From the NCBI GenBank assembly GCA_026770025.1, contig JAMXDE010000038.1:496001-560000 (forward strand): a DNA stretch of 64,000 nucleotides, in the 5' to 3' direction. The translations under genes and the position numbers were made by a program. The stretch's first letter is position 1; every line of letters starts with the position of its first letter. The notes beneath the pieces were generated by a model. It worked only from the letters and a program-made list of their open reading frames with translations, was not told the DNA's origin and searched no databases. This DNA is from Craspedostauros australis. Lineage: Eukaryota > Bacillariophyta > Bacillariophyceae > Mastogloiales > Achnanthaceae. This document shows, piece after piece, positions 46,569 through 57,350 of this stretch.

Positions 46569-49500
46569 ATGTCCAAGGAAAACGGCAAGGATGGCGCCAA
46601 ACGCAGGGTGGCCATCGTCGGCGCGGGAGTATCGGGGCTGTCCGCAGCCTGGCATCTGCATCAGAATGCCCCTGACGTCCACGTGGAGATCTTCGAGGCC
46701 GAGGATCGCCTGGGAGGACACGCATACACCATGAAGGCAGGCGACGTCGATGTCGACATCGGCTTCATGGTCTACAACGAGTCCAACTACCCCAACATGA
46801 TCCAATGGTTCGATAAGCTGGGCGTGGAAGGCGAGGATACCGACATGAGCTTCGCCGTCAGCCTCGATCAAGGCAAGACCATCGAATGGAACTCGGATGG
46901 TCTCAACGGCGTCTTCGCACGCCGATCGCAGCTGATCCAGCCATCCTTCTACACGATGATCCTCGACATGATGCGCTTCCACAAGGAGGCTTACGACATC
47001 CTCAAGCTCCATGACGATGATCCGCGCAAGGCCGTCACCGTCGGCCAATATCTGCGGGACAACGACTACTCCGAAGCTTTCGGCAAGTACTACCTCCTCC
47101 CCCTCATGGCGGCACTGTGGTCGGCCAGCATGGAAGACGTCCTCAGCTTCCCGGCGGCGCAGCTCATCGCCTTCTTTTGCAACCACAAGATGCTCAACTT
47201 CATCCAACGTCCTCAGGTAGGTTTCTTTTGATAGAGGCGTGGCGAATTCTGCTTGGCCAATCGAAAAGTTGATGGGCTGTCTGTCGTTGTCGTCGTTGTC
47301 GTCGTCGTCGTTGTTGCTGCTGTTCCTCCAATCTGACACACTTTCATCTTGCAATCCAGCACATTCAATACGTCCAATGCTCTACGCTCCCACTCGCACC
47401 CGCACATTTCATCGAATCTACCAGTGGAAAACACCCGTCAACAGGTCACAAACATACACGTTGAAATTGAAGGATTTGTTCGGAGACAGCGCACACGTCT
47501 CCTCGCCGATCGTGTCCATGAAGGAGAAATCCCCGTCGAAATCTGGGGCATCACCATCGTACGAACTCTTCACCACGAATTCCAAAAGCGTCGGCACCTT
47601 CGATGAAGTCATCTTCGCGTGCCATCCTCCCACCGCTAAGAAGATTGTGGAGTCTGCGAAATTGCCAAATGTCGCAGGCGAGGAATGGAGTTCGGCCGAT
47701 CTGCTCAAGCTCCTGGACAGCATCGAGTACGCCGACAACGTCATCTACGTCCATTCTGATCCCAACCTCATGCCCAAGCGCAAGCACGCGTGGGCGTCCT
47801 GGAACTGCCTCGGACAGTCCAAGTGGCTCGACAACTACCGCATCGGGAATGCCGACGACAAGGGCGCCATGGAAGGTGCAGAATCTGCATTCGGCAGCAA
47901 GATCGATGACAAAGCAGACGACTCCAAGCTTGAGGGCGAAAACGGACGCATGAAGGCAGTCTACGCAACCTACTGGTTGAACCGTCTGCAGAATCTCGAT
48001 ACCGACAAGGACATCTTCGTATCGTTGAATCCGCATCAACCACCGGCTGCTGACTTGACGTACAAGCGCGCCAATCTGGCACATCCGCAATTCAAGCGCT
48101 CCGTGCTCGAGGCGCGCAAGACCCTCTTCGGCGAGTACCAAGGCAAGAGGGGATTGTGGTTCTGCGGAGCATGGGGCGGCTACGGGTTCCACGAGGATGG
48201 TTGCCGCTCTGGCTTCGACGTCGCGACTAAGCTCTCTAACGTTCCGCTACCGTGGGCGGATGAGAAGACGATGGTATTGCCAGGAACCGACCTCACCCAG
48301 TTGCAACCGAAGCAGGGCCTCATCGGTGGAACCCTCGGCCGGATTAGCAAGCTCATCACCCGCGACATCCCCGTCGCTCTTTGCAAACAGTTCGTCCTGC
48401 GCTTTTTGAAGATCGCAATCAAGGGCGGATGCCTCCAATTGAAATTGAACGACGGCACCGTCTACAAGTTTGGTGATGGTGCCAAGTTCGGATGCGACAG
48501 CAGCCCCGTGACGATGCGTATCTTCGATGAATGGGTCTTTGTCAAGATCGCCTGGGAGTACGACCTGGGACTGGCACGGTCCTATGTGGCTGGCCATTTC
48601 AACGTCGAAGCACTCAACGACCCAACGCAGTACAACAGCACGTTGCGTCCACTGAATGCGCCGGACGAGACCACGACGGTTCTCGGCGACCCGATCGGTC
48701 TGACCCGCCTCTTCCTGCTCTTCCTCGCGAATCGCGATCGCCCCATGGGCGCCGTGCACAAGCCGAGAACATCTGCACGAGGGTATTCGGCAGCCAACGC
48801 CGTCAACGCAGGACTGTTGTTCTCCAAGCTGGGATCGCTCCTCAACTTCATCCGATACCGTCTCACCATGGGCAACTCGGAGCGTGGAGGAAGCGTGAAG
48901 AACATCCACGCGCACTACGACCTATCCAACGACCTGTTCACCAGCTTCCTGGACAAAGAGACCTTGATGTACTCGTCCGCCATCTACGACGCTGTCCGCT
49001 CACCCACCGCCGACGGCCTCGTCTTCCGCGGGACGCTGGAGGAAGCCCAATGGCGCAAGCTCGACACCCTGCTCGATCGTGCGCAGATCCAACCGGGCCA
49101 GACCATGCTTGATATCGGATTCGGGTGGGGCGGGCTGTCTCTGCACGCGGCCAAGAAGTACGGTTGTAAGGTCGTCGGCATCACGCTCTCCGTGGAGCAG
49201 AAGGCATTGGCGGAGAAGCGGGTTGCGCAAGAGGGCGTTGGCCACCTCGTCACGTTCGAGGTTGTCGACTATCGCACTTTCGCACGCCGCGCGGAGAACC
49301 GTGGCAAATTCGATCGCGTTCTCAGCTGCGAGATGATCGAGGCCGTGGGTCATGAACATCTCACATCCTTCTACTGGGCAGTCGAGCAGGTGCTGGCACC
49401 TGACGGCATCCTGGTGATGGAGGCCATTACCACCACCGAGGCCAGGTACGAGGGATACATCAGCTCCACCGACTTCATCAACACGATCATCTTCCCTGGC

Positions 49501-49869
49501 GGATGCGCTCCATCGTTGCACGCTTTGGTGGATGCCGCCTACAAGGGCTCCACACTTAGCCTGGAGCACATCGACAACATAGGCCTGCACTACGCTCAGA
49601 CCCTCGCCGAATGGAGGCGCCGGTTCAACGCAAATGAAGCATTCGTGCGCCAGCTTGGTTTCGACGACATCTTCCTGCGGGTGTGGAACTACTACCTGTC
49701 GTACTGCGAGGCTGGATTCTTTGCCCGCAGCGTCAACTGCTTGATCGTCGTGTTCGGTCGGCACGGGTGCAAGTCGTTGACGCCGCTGCACGAGACGCGA
49801 GCGCTGACGCAGCAACCAGCGCTGACTGATACCGAAGTATCCAACTGGATCGCGGAAGGGCAAGTGTGA
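46569..49869 (+). CDS. FAD amine-oxidase-like / cyclopropane fatty acid synthase fusion
   Basis: The C-terminal half should add a methylene from S-adenosylmethionine across a phospholipid acyl double bond. The model joins 46569-47216 and 47425-49869, 1030 aa, intron 208 bp. The N-terminal part is an FAD/NAD(P)-binding oxidase domain with RVAIVGAGVSGLSAAWHL (GxGxxG at residues 18-23), EDRLGGHAYT and the late FAD-binding stretch GLWFCGAWGGYGFHEDG. The splice joins NFIQRPQ to WKTPVN, continuous with the family (a conserved RPQW). The CFA part shows NIHAHYDLSNDLFTSFLD, LMYSSAIY, the SAM site MLDIGFGWGGLS (about residues 777-788), LSCEMIEAVGHEH and IFPGGCAPS. The same two-domain order is found in plant cyclopropane synthases. 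A 48-residue extension after the oxidase (GTLGRISKLITRDIP) links the domains. Confidence 0.92.
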
Positions 49870-50173
49870 GAGTTGCGACTGGACGCGATGATGATTTACC
49901 GCGAAGTAATTTGTGGCAGCAGATGGCCTGGGTGGGGAAACAGTTGAGAGTAACTATGCTTATGACAGAATGAAACCCTGCAGATGCGTAAAGCTACCAT
50001 CTACTAACGTGTATAGAACGTACATTCGTCCTTCGTGTTGTTGCTTCTCATCGACAGCCCATAGTACCATGTCCCCAATTCGCCTCTTCCTGATCAACAC
50101 CTTCACCTCTGCAGTCCCACCTTTGCCATCATCATCATCATCGTCACTACCCATTGGCAGGACCGACCATCTT
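49870..50173. other. Spacer sharing repeat with second ankyrin locus
   Basis: From about 50068 the sequence matches that downstream of the second ankyrin gene (from about 57248), so the duplicated unit extends beyond the stop codon. No gene is seen. Confidence 0.5.
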
Positions 50174-52533
50174 CTAGTCAAACAATGCCAACATTCTTCC
50201 ATCGCGACCTTCCTCTTGTGCACATTGCAACGGCGTATCACCACTCTTGTTCTGCATGTGCGGATCGAGCATCTCCAACGTCATCAGATACTCAACCACT
50301 TCCAAATACTCGCCTTTCACAGCACAGTGCAGCACTGTATCTCCCTCATCGTTCGCCATGTTCACATCCACGTCCACGTTGTTCGATTCGATCAACAGTT
50401 TCATCTTCTCAGCTCGCATCTTGTGATCATCACTCTCGCTCTCACTTTCACACCCATCCTCAGATACATTTCTATCTGCTCCTTTGCAAATACAGTGCAA
50501 TGCTGTATCGCCCCTGCTGTTTTGCAACGTGGCATCCACTGAGTCACATCCGATCAGATTCCGAAGGACAGAAACATCACCCTTCTTGCATGCGAGATGG
50601 AGGAGCGTGATGCCATCATGATTCTGAATGTTCGCGATTGCTGTGGCATTCTCCCTCAACCGTTGCATGATGTCCACATCACCAACGGTATCGCCATCAG
50701 CAATATCATCATGGTCGTGCTTGTTGGAGAGATGGATGAGGTTGGTTGTGGGAATGATTTGTTGTTGGATGAAATCGAAGACGTGATGAAGCCTCGCGGC
50801 ATGATTGAAGGTGAAGAACATGCCTCTGTTGAACACAATGTGAAGGGGTGTGTCACCATCTTTGTTTTGGATGTTGAGGCTTGCATCTGTCTTGCGTGAC
50901 TGTAGCAATTCCTTGATGAAACTTCGCCTCCCTTTGAAGCAAGCGAGGTGGAGAGGCGTATTCCCATGGTTGTTTTGGATGTTGAAGATGTCGTCGATGT
51001 CTGTATGGATGCCATTATCGTTGTCGTTGAACTCGTTGAAGTCCATCAAGTACCAAACGACACGCTCGGGTAGTGTTGGACGACCACACGCAAGGTGGAA
51101 TGGCGTATCACCATTGTTGTTCTGCGTGCGAAGCATGACGCGAGTGAGGATGCGATCATGGTTCATCAGATGCTCAATCGCATCCAACTCCGCCCAACGT
51201 CTGAGAATGACATGGAGCGGTGTATTCCCTTTGCTGTTTTGCATGCTCCCATTGTCGTTGCAGTTGCCGTTGATACCAAGTATGCTGTTGATATGGATAC
51301 GATCCGTTTCCATCAGACACACAATCGCATCTCTTGCCTCCTGTAGGCAGATAAGATGTAGCAGCGAATCACCACGGTGGTTTGGTCCAATCACCTCAGG
51401 ACGAACATCGAGTTCATCTAAACCCAACAAGTATGCGATCATTTCCTTGTTTCCGCGGCGACAAGCGCTGTGGAGTGGAGTGTCCCCATTGTTGTTTCGC
51501 ACGTTGACGTCGATATCGACACCAATCGCATCCGACTCCATCATGTATCTGACTACATCAATGCAACGGAACAGACATGCGACATGCAAAGGCGTGTAAC
51601 CTTCCTTGTCCTGTTTGTTGATGTAAGCGTCAACGTTGATATGACTCGATTGCACCAAGTATTCCAGCACATCGGGTCGTCTGCTCTGACATGCGTGATA
51701 AATCAATGTGGAGCCGCCATTGCCTTCCATGGTGATGGACACTCGGCCGGATTCCAATAAATACTTCGCGGTCTCAGCGTTGTTGTGTTCGCAGGCAAGA
51801 TGAAGTGCTGTCTGGCCGTCGTCGTCTTTGATATTGACATCCGCGTCGATTCGATCAGACTCCATCAGATACTCAACAATGGCTTTGCGTCCATGCGCGC
51901 AGGCAAGGTAGAATGGTGTTTGACCAATGCAGTCTTTGATGTTGACATCCACATCGATTTCCTTCGATTCCACCAAGTATTCAACGATGCTCTTGTGTCC
52001 AGACCGGCATGCATAATGAAATGGCGTGTACCCTTGGTTGATTTGGAGATTGGCGTCCACGTTGATTCGATCAGACTCCACCAGATACTTCACGATCTCC
52101 CTGGTTCCATGAGAACATGCATGATGAAACGCAGTTTCGCCGCGCTCGTTTGCCGTGTTGGAAGGGATGACTGCTCCGTCCGCATACGATTCAACCAGAT
52201 CTTGAACCTCTGTCAAATTACCATCGCGGCATGCACCGTCCACCTGTCTGATCCACTCACAGACGGCCTCGTCACTGTGTATGGTACATTGATTCCATTG
52301 TGACGAAAGAGACATATGGTTGGGAAGTCGAGGTTGAATTGGACCAGAGAAGGAAAGCACCAGCACCAGCATCAGCACCAGTGTGAGTGACAAGGACTAT
52401 CATAATAGTACAACAAGGAGGCTCATACGCGTAGTCGCATTTGTGCATGCCTCTCCAGAGATCCAGCCAAACCAAGCCAAGCCAATCCAAACCAAACCAA
52501 GACAACTCACGCTTCCAATTGACCGCTGGACAT
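50174..52533 (-). CDS. Ankyrin-repeat protein, paralogue 1
   Basis: The model is a 23-nt first exon (52533-52511, encoding MSSGQLE plus two bases) and a large exon 52274-50174, giving 707 aa. The acceptor before GACGAGGCC restores frame and yields DEAVCEWIRQV. The same structure works in the paralogue at 57351-59768, which has no usable ATG in the long frame. About 15 ankyrin units of the TPLHLACxxG type fill residues 50-700, separated by Asp/Asn-rich loops of varying length (for example DIDVNVRNNNGDTPLHSACR). No membrane segment or signal remains once the intron is removed, so an intracellular binding scaffold is likely. Partners are unknown. Confidence 0.8.
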
Positions 52534-53675
52534 GTTGATCGTTGTTCGTGTGATGCTTTTGATCCTTTGTATGCTGCTGGTTGCGTGGGTGGCGTCGATT
52601 GGATGAATCACTCTCCGATTGTGACAAGGAGTGTACCGTCCCGTACCAATGATTGTCTTCTGTTTCCTGTCTGCGTGGCGAGCTGTTTTGACAGCAGAGA
52701 CGAGATGACGAGCGATCTGAGTGTTGTCGCATACGCCACACGACAACCACCCGCCTTGATGTTGGTCGCATGGGTGTCACCACATCACCAACCATTCCTC
52801 ACTTCATCTTTGGTGTCATGATGAGAACGGAGATGACAGAACCGAATTGTCACATCATCAGAAGCACAACCACCATTTCATGTCAGTTCTCGACACCGAA
52901 GAATCCGAACATCAACAACAAAGATCCAAAACAGAAGAAGGATTTCTGTCAGTGACACTGTTCGACCCACATTGACCACCCACATTTACTCTCAACTCGT
53001 ATGTACATCTCCATCTCCACCTCCATTCGAATGGTCGCAGTCACCACCATCTAAAGCTCACTTCATGCTGCACGCTCCATCTCTGCCGTCTTCATACGCA
53101 TACGCATACGCATACGCATACGCATACGCATACTTGTCCGCCCAATCACTCAATCACTCAACCACTCAACCACTCAACCACTCAAAGATCCGGTCACCAT
53201 CTGGAACCATTCAAGACAGGGATGAATCGAATGAGCAATGACATGTCGGTGGTTGGGATTGTTGACGCGCATCATGATGTTGCTGCCATGCAACACGGGC
53301 TTTGATGGTCGCAAGGGAATGGCCAACGGTTTCCATCCCCTTAGCGGCAGCAGCACTGTTGGCAATGTTGCCAAGCCAGACACATGGATCTGCACAACTC
53401 CGTCAACTTCGGGTTTCGGTGTGATTATCCATGCAGGCGGCATCCTCCTGCGACTCCGAGCTAACAACAGAGGAAGGACACAAGCAGATCGATTCAGATG
53501 TGCAACTTCCACGCGAATTCGTGCACAGCGACGTTCTGTGGGAGAAGAGGATGGCGCACCATCACCCCAGGCGCATGATCCACTCATTCATGGAACGATG
53601 GAAGCGGGAGATGCATCAATGCAACTAAAAGAAGATGGACTTGGAATGACGAAATGAGGATGAGCACCAGTTTGG
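52534..53675. other. Spacer with microsatellites, ankyrin-1 to UTP14
   Basis: Divergent 5' region. It contains a (cgcata)n tract at about 53093-53133 and an actcaaccactca array at about 53145-53185. No gene is supported. Confidence 0.45.
53093..53133. repeat. (CATACG)n microsatellite
   Basis: About six to seven perfect copies of a 6-bp unit, followed within 15 bp by a second array of ccactcaa-type units. Confidence 0.85.
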
Positions 53676-56225
53676 ATGTACAGAAACAACTGGCCGACGA
53701 CAGCAGCGCACTTCACCGTAGCGCGCCATATTGGAGAGCAATCGACAACGAGTACATCAATCAGTTTTACAAACAGCGTGGCATCAACGGAGATGATACA
53801 AGCCTCCAAACACTCTGCGTACAAACACATGTCCCAAGTTCCAGAATCCGAATTCTCCACCTTCATCGGACAGCAGCTCATGGATGTGGCATCCGGTGAC
53901 AACGCCGCAGCCAAGACATCCTCCAAGCTCACGCTGGACCACCTCATGGCAGGCCTGCAGGACACGAAGGGCTTTTCCAATCTGCAAAAGACCATGGCCG
54001 CCGACAGTCGCAGCAGCGCCGTGCAGACCACCCTCGCTCCCATGGCGCGCGTCAAGGCCAACCGTCTGCAGCGCAAGGAGGCCTACGGACAGCAAAAGAA
54101 GGAGATGGGTGGCTGGACGCAGGCCATCCAGACCAACCGCAAGGCGGAGACCTTGGACTTCAAGGACAACACGGGTGCGCATCGTGCCGAAACCAGCGCC
54201 ACGAAGGACACCTTCGTCGACAAGTTCGAAGCGTCCAACGACTTTGAACGCGAGCTGGAGCAGGCCCTGGAGGAGCAGGCAAAGCAGCAGGAGGTTGCTG
54301 AAGGTAAGGCCGGCAAAGGAGGAGGCGATGGCTTTGATGACAACGACGCTGATGCTGACGACGATCTTGGACGAAATGAGATCACCATGGAGGAATACAA
54401 GCACCGCCACGCTCAGCTGGCGCAGGTCCGCGCCTTGCTGTCCTACCAGGAACAGAAGCATCAGTACATGAAGAAGATCAAATCCAAGACCTACCGCCGC
54501 ATCCGCAAGCGCCAGCGCGAACGCCAAAAGGAGAAGGACATGGAGGCGGCCATCGAGATCAACCCGCAGCTCGAGTTGGAGCTGCAGGAGAAGGAGGAGA
54601 TGGAGCGCATCCGGGAACACCTCATCTTGGCACACAAGAACACCAGCAAGTGGGCCAAGCGCATTCTCAAGCGTGGCAAGAACGTGGATCTGGCCACACG
54701 CCGTGCTCTGTCGGCACAGCTCAAGCGCGGCGATGAACTCCGGAACAAGATGATCGGCAAGGATGGCAGCGACGGTGACGACGATGATGATGATGATGGC
54801 AGCATGGACGAAGACGGGCTGATCGTAGCGGCCAAGCGGACGCTGCCCGAAATTGAGAATCACGATGTGGACAGCGCCATATCCAGCAAGAACAAGGGAC
54901 TCTTCAAGCTATCCTTCATGCAAGAAGGTTTGCAGAAACAACGTGAGAAGGCACAGTTGGAGGCCAGGGAGCTGCTTCAGGAACTGCAGGAAGGCGCTGC
55001 ATGTGATAGGGATGACTTTGATGACACCAACAGTGACTTTGGAGGTGGTGATGACCATCATGACGACCATGATGGTAGCGATGTTGACGATGTCGAAGAA
55101 GCCTCACAGAAACCAAAGTCCTCGTCGCCGCCGCCGTCGTCGTCGTCACAGTCCGGTGAGAAGAAACCATCGCATTCGGAAGATGGGGCCGTCTTCGAGA
55201 TCACTGCCGCAACAACATCTACGGTCGGCAACAGCGGGACAGCCGCAGCGAAAGGCAAAAACGGCAACGTCAACAAACCAAAGAAGCAACAGAAGAAGGA
55301 CGCGAACAACAGATCCACACCACCAATAGAACACAACCACAAGGACGGTGCCAGCGGTGGTGACGAGAAGGAGAATCCCTGGATGAATGCTGACACGAGT
55401 GTCAGCAACTCGACGTCCAGCAAAGTTGCTGCACGTGCAATGGCATCCATCACGGCAGCCACGACCATGGGAAGTGGCGCCAACGACAAGCAACGCAAGC
55501 CAACTGCAGTGCCGGCTATTGATGCTGACCAAAACAACGTACATCATGACGACGACAACAAGGACGGCAATGCAACGGTCGATCCAAACCCATCCAAGCA
55601 TGGCAAATCGCAGACGCAATCAACGACAGCGAAATCGATTGCCGACATGACACAAGTTGAGCTCGTCCGGCAGGCCTTCGTCACGGCGCCGCAGGACGAG
55701 GCAGTGGCAGAGTTCGAGGCCGAGCGGGAGGAAATGGAGCAGCGCAATGATCCCACCCGCAAGGCAATCGACAAGAGGGATGCCAAGCTCACCAACTCAC
55801 GCGGTTGGGGATCCTGGACTGGCGACGGCGTGAAGATGCCACCGCCCCCACCTGCCTCCAAATCCAAGCGAAACAAGAAGCGTGGCGGCAACAAGAAATC
55901 TGCCGCATTGTCCTCCATGCTGGACGGCAGCGATTCTCGCAAACGCAAACAAACACACAAACAAACACGCTCCAACGTCATCATCAACGAGAAACGAATG
56001 AAGAAGACGGCCAACGCCTTCATGCTGGGCGACGTCCCTTTCCCGTACAAATCTCGCGAGGAATACGAGCTGGCCATGGCAGGCGGCATGGGCAGGGAAT
56101 GGAACGTGGGAAGCTCCGTCAAGGACATGACGCGACCGGAAATCCTCAAGCGATCTGGCAAGATCATCCAACCAATCTCAAAGGGCAAGAAGCTTGCCAC
56201 CGCCAGAGGTCCGGCGAAGTTCTAA
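53676..56225 (+). CDS. UTP14: U3 snoRNP protein UTP14, SSU processome
   Basis: UTP14 acts in 18S rRNA maturation and activates the helicase Dhr1 in yeast. The frame gives 849 aa from ATG 53676; the first 45 residues are not family-like, so translation may start at an internal ATG such as 53796-53832 or after an unseen intron. Family marks are clear: ALLSYQEQKHQYMKKIKSKT and YRRIRKRQRERQKEKD in the middle, KNTSKWAKRILKRG, ENPWMNADTS, an RQAFVTAPQDEAVAEFEAER block, RGWGSWTGDG, and the C-terminal NVIINEKRMKKTANAFMLGD with VPFPYKSREEYELAM and GREWNVGSSV. Acidic low-complexity runs (DDDDDDDG) are typical. No intron is evident in the long frame. Confidence 0.93.
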   Translation: MYRNNWPTTAAHFTVARHIGEQSTTSTSISFTNSVASTEMIQASKHSAYKHMSQVPESEFSTFIGQQLMDVASGDNAAAKTSSKLTLDHLMAGLQDTKGFSNLQKTMAADSRSSAVQTTLAPMARVKANRLQRKEAYGQQKKEMGGWTQAIQTNRKAETLDFKDNTGAHRAETSATKDTFVDKFEASNDFERELEQALEEQAKQQEVAEGKAGKGGGDGFDDNDADADDDLGRNEITMEEYKHRHAQLAQVRALLSYQEQKHQYMKKIKSKTYRRIRKRQRERQKEKDMEAAIEINPQLELELQEKEEMERIREHLILAHKNTSKWAKRILKRGKNVDLATRRALSAQLKRGDELRNKMIGKDGSDGDDDDDDDGSMDEDGLIVAAKRTLPEIENHDVDSAISSKNKGLFKLSFMQEGLQKQREKAQLEARELLQELQEGAACDRDDFDDTNSDFGGGDDHHDDHDGSDVDDVEEASQKPKSSSPPPSSSSQSGEKKPSHSEDGAVFEITAATTSTVGNSGTAAAKGKNGNVNKPKKQQKKDANNRSTPPIEHNHKDGASGGDEKENPWMNADTSVSNSTSSKVAARAMASITAATTMGSGANDKQRKPTAVPAIDADQNNVHHDDDNKDGNATVDPNPSKHGKSQTQSTTAKSIADMTQVELVRQAFVTAPQDEAVAEFEAEREEMEQRNDPTRKAIDKRDAKLTNSRGWGSWTGDGVKMPPPPPASKSKRNKKRGGNKKSAALSSMLDGSDSRKRKQTHKQTRSNVIINEKRMKKTANAFMLGDVPFPYKSREEYELAMAGGMGREWNVGSSVKDMTRPEILKRSGKIIQPISKGKKLATARGPAKF

Positions 56226-57350
56226 ACGCATGTATGATATCACAATACTGAATTCCTCCACAATACTTGACAGAGGAGCGAGGGCACTCACACGTACGAC
56301 TATCACATGTGGTCCTCTCCACAATGAGGTTCGCGGGCACGCTTGCAGTGCTGGCCACACATACTCTTCTCTGGTCCCTCAAGATCGTGGAGGCAACCCA
56401 ACCACCAAGGCAGGACGAAGTTGGCAAGCGAGGCTTTCGAGACGTAGGTGCAGGTGACTGCGTTGGGATTCACGTCTACATCCGTCACAAATCTCCAGTT
56501 TCATGTCAGCATGACGCCCAACGACATGAAACGAAATGAAATACCACACCATCCCATGCCATCCCACATCATGGAAGAGAGAGGCGGTGAGCCATGACAA
56601 AGTCGTGGACAGCCATCGCTTCCATGGCCAACCTGTGGCGGTATCTTTGGTGTCTGTTTCATGACCAACTTGAATGTTATCCAGATCGTTGGACATCAGC
56701 ATCAACATGGACACCATCAAAGATTCAAGGATGGCTGAAGGCCAACTCTTGGTTCTGCCATGATGCTTGTGCCCAAGACGCTACTTGTACCACTCCAACT
56801 GTGAAATGCATCCACATCCGCACCCGCGCACGCAACCAGATCCACCTCTGCGCCATCGTCATTGTCAATCGGCATACCTGATAACACATGCCCCCTCATG
56901 GACATCGTGGACATCATGTGGGCACCAGAGAGGGATGGTAAATGGATCTCAATCCCCTCCGCGTGACAGAAGCAGGAGCCATGAGAGGACCTCACTCAGC
57001 CGACAAAGAAACGATGGCACACAGCGTGCGAATGAGCTGATTGGAGATGGATGAGAGCACTCAAATCAGATCAAATTGGATGTGCGGCATTCCACAATAG
57101 TGTTGCAATTCTTACCATTCGTTACCATCTTACAATGGACCATACTTCATATTATTCTAATGGAGTAGTTGAAGTGTGATGAATCTCATCAGGCCTCTTC
57201 CATCTCTCATTTGGAGCTTGGCATATTTCTCATGGGCAGTATTTCAAGTCCCCAATTCGCCTCTTCCTGCTCAACACCTTCATCTCTGCAGTCCCAGCCT
57301 GGTCGCCTTTGCCATCATCATCGTCACTACCCATTGGCAGGACCGACCAT
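56226..57350. other. Spacer, UTP14 to ankyrin-2 (tail-to-tail)
   Basis: No supportable gene. From about 57248 it matches the 3' flank of ankyrin gene 1 (about 50068), marking one edge of the duplicated unit. Confidence 0.45.

Noticed and set aside
52274-52393. Hydrophobic leader (LVLMLVLVLSFSG) as a signal peptide of ankyrin paralogue 1
   Set aside because: It lies in the predicted intron. The homologous stretch of paralogue 2 lacks an in-frame ATG, and a shared donor-acceptor pair gives a consistent start for both.
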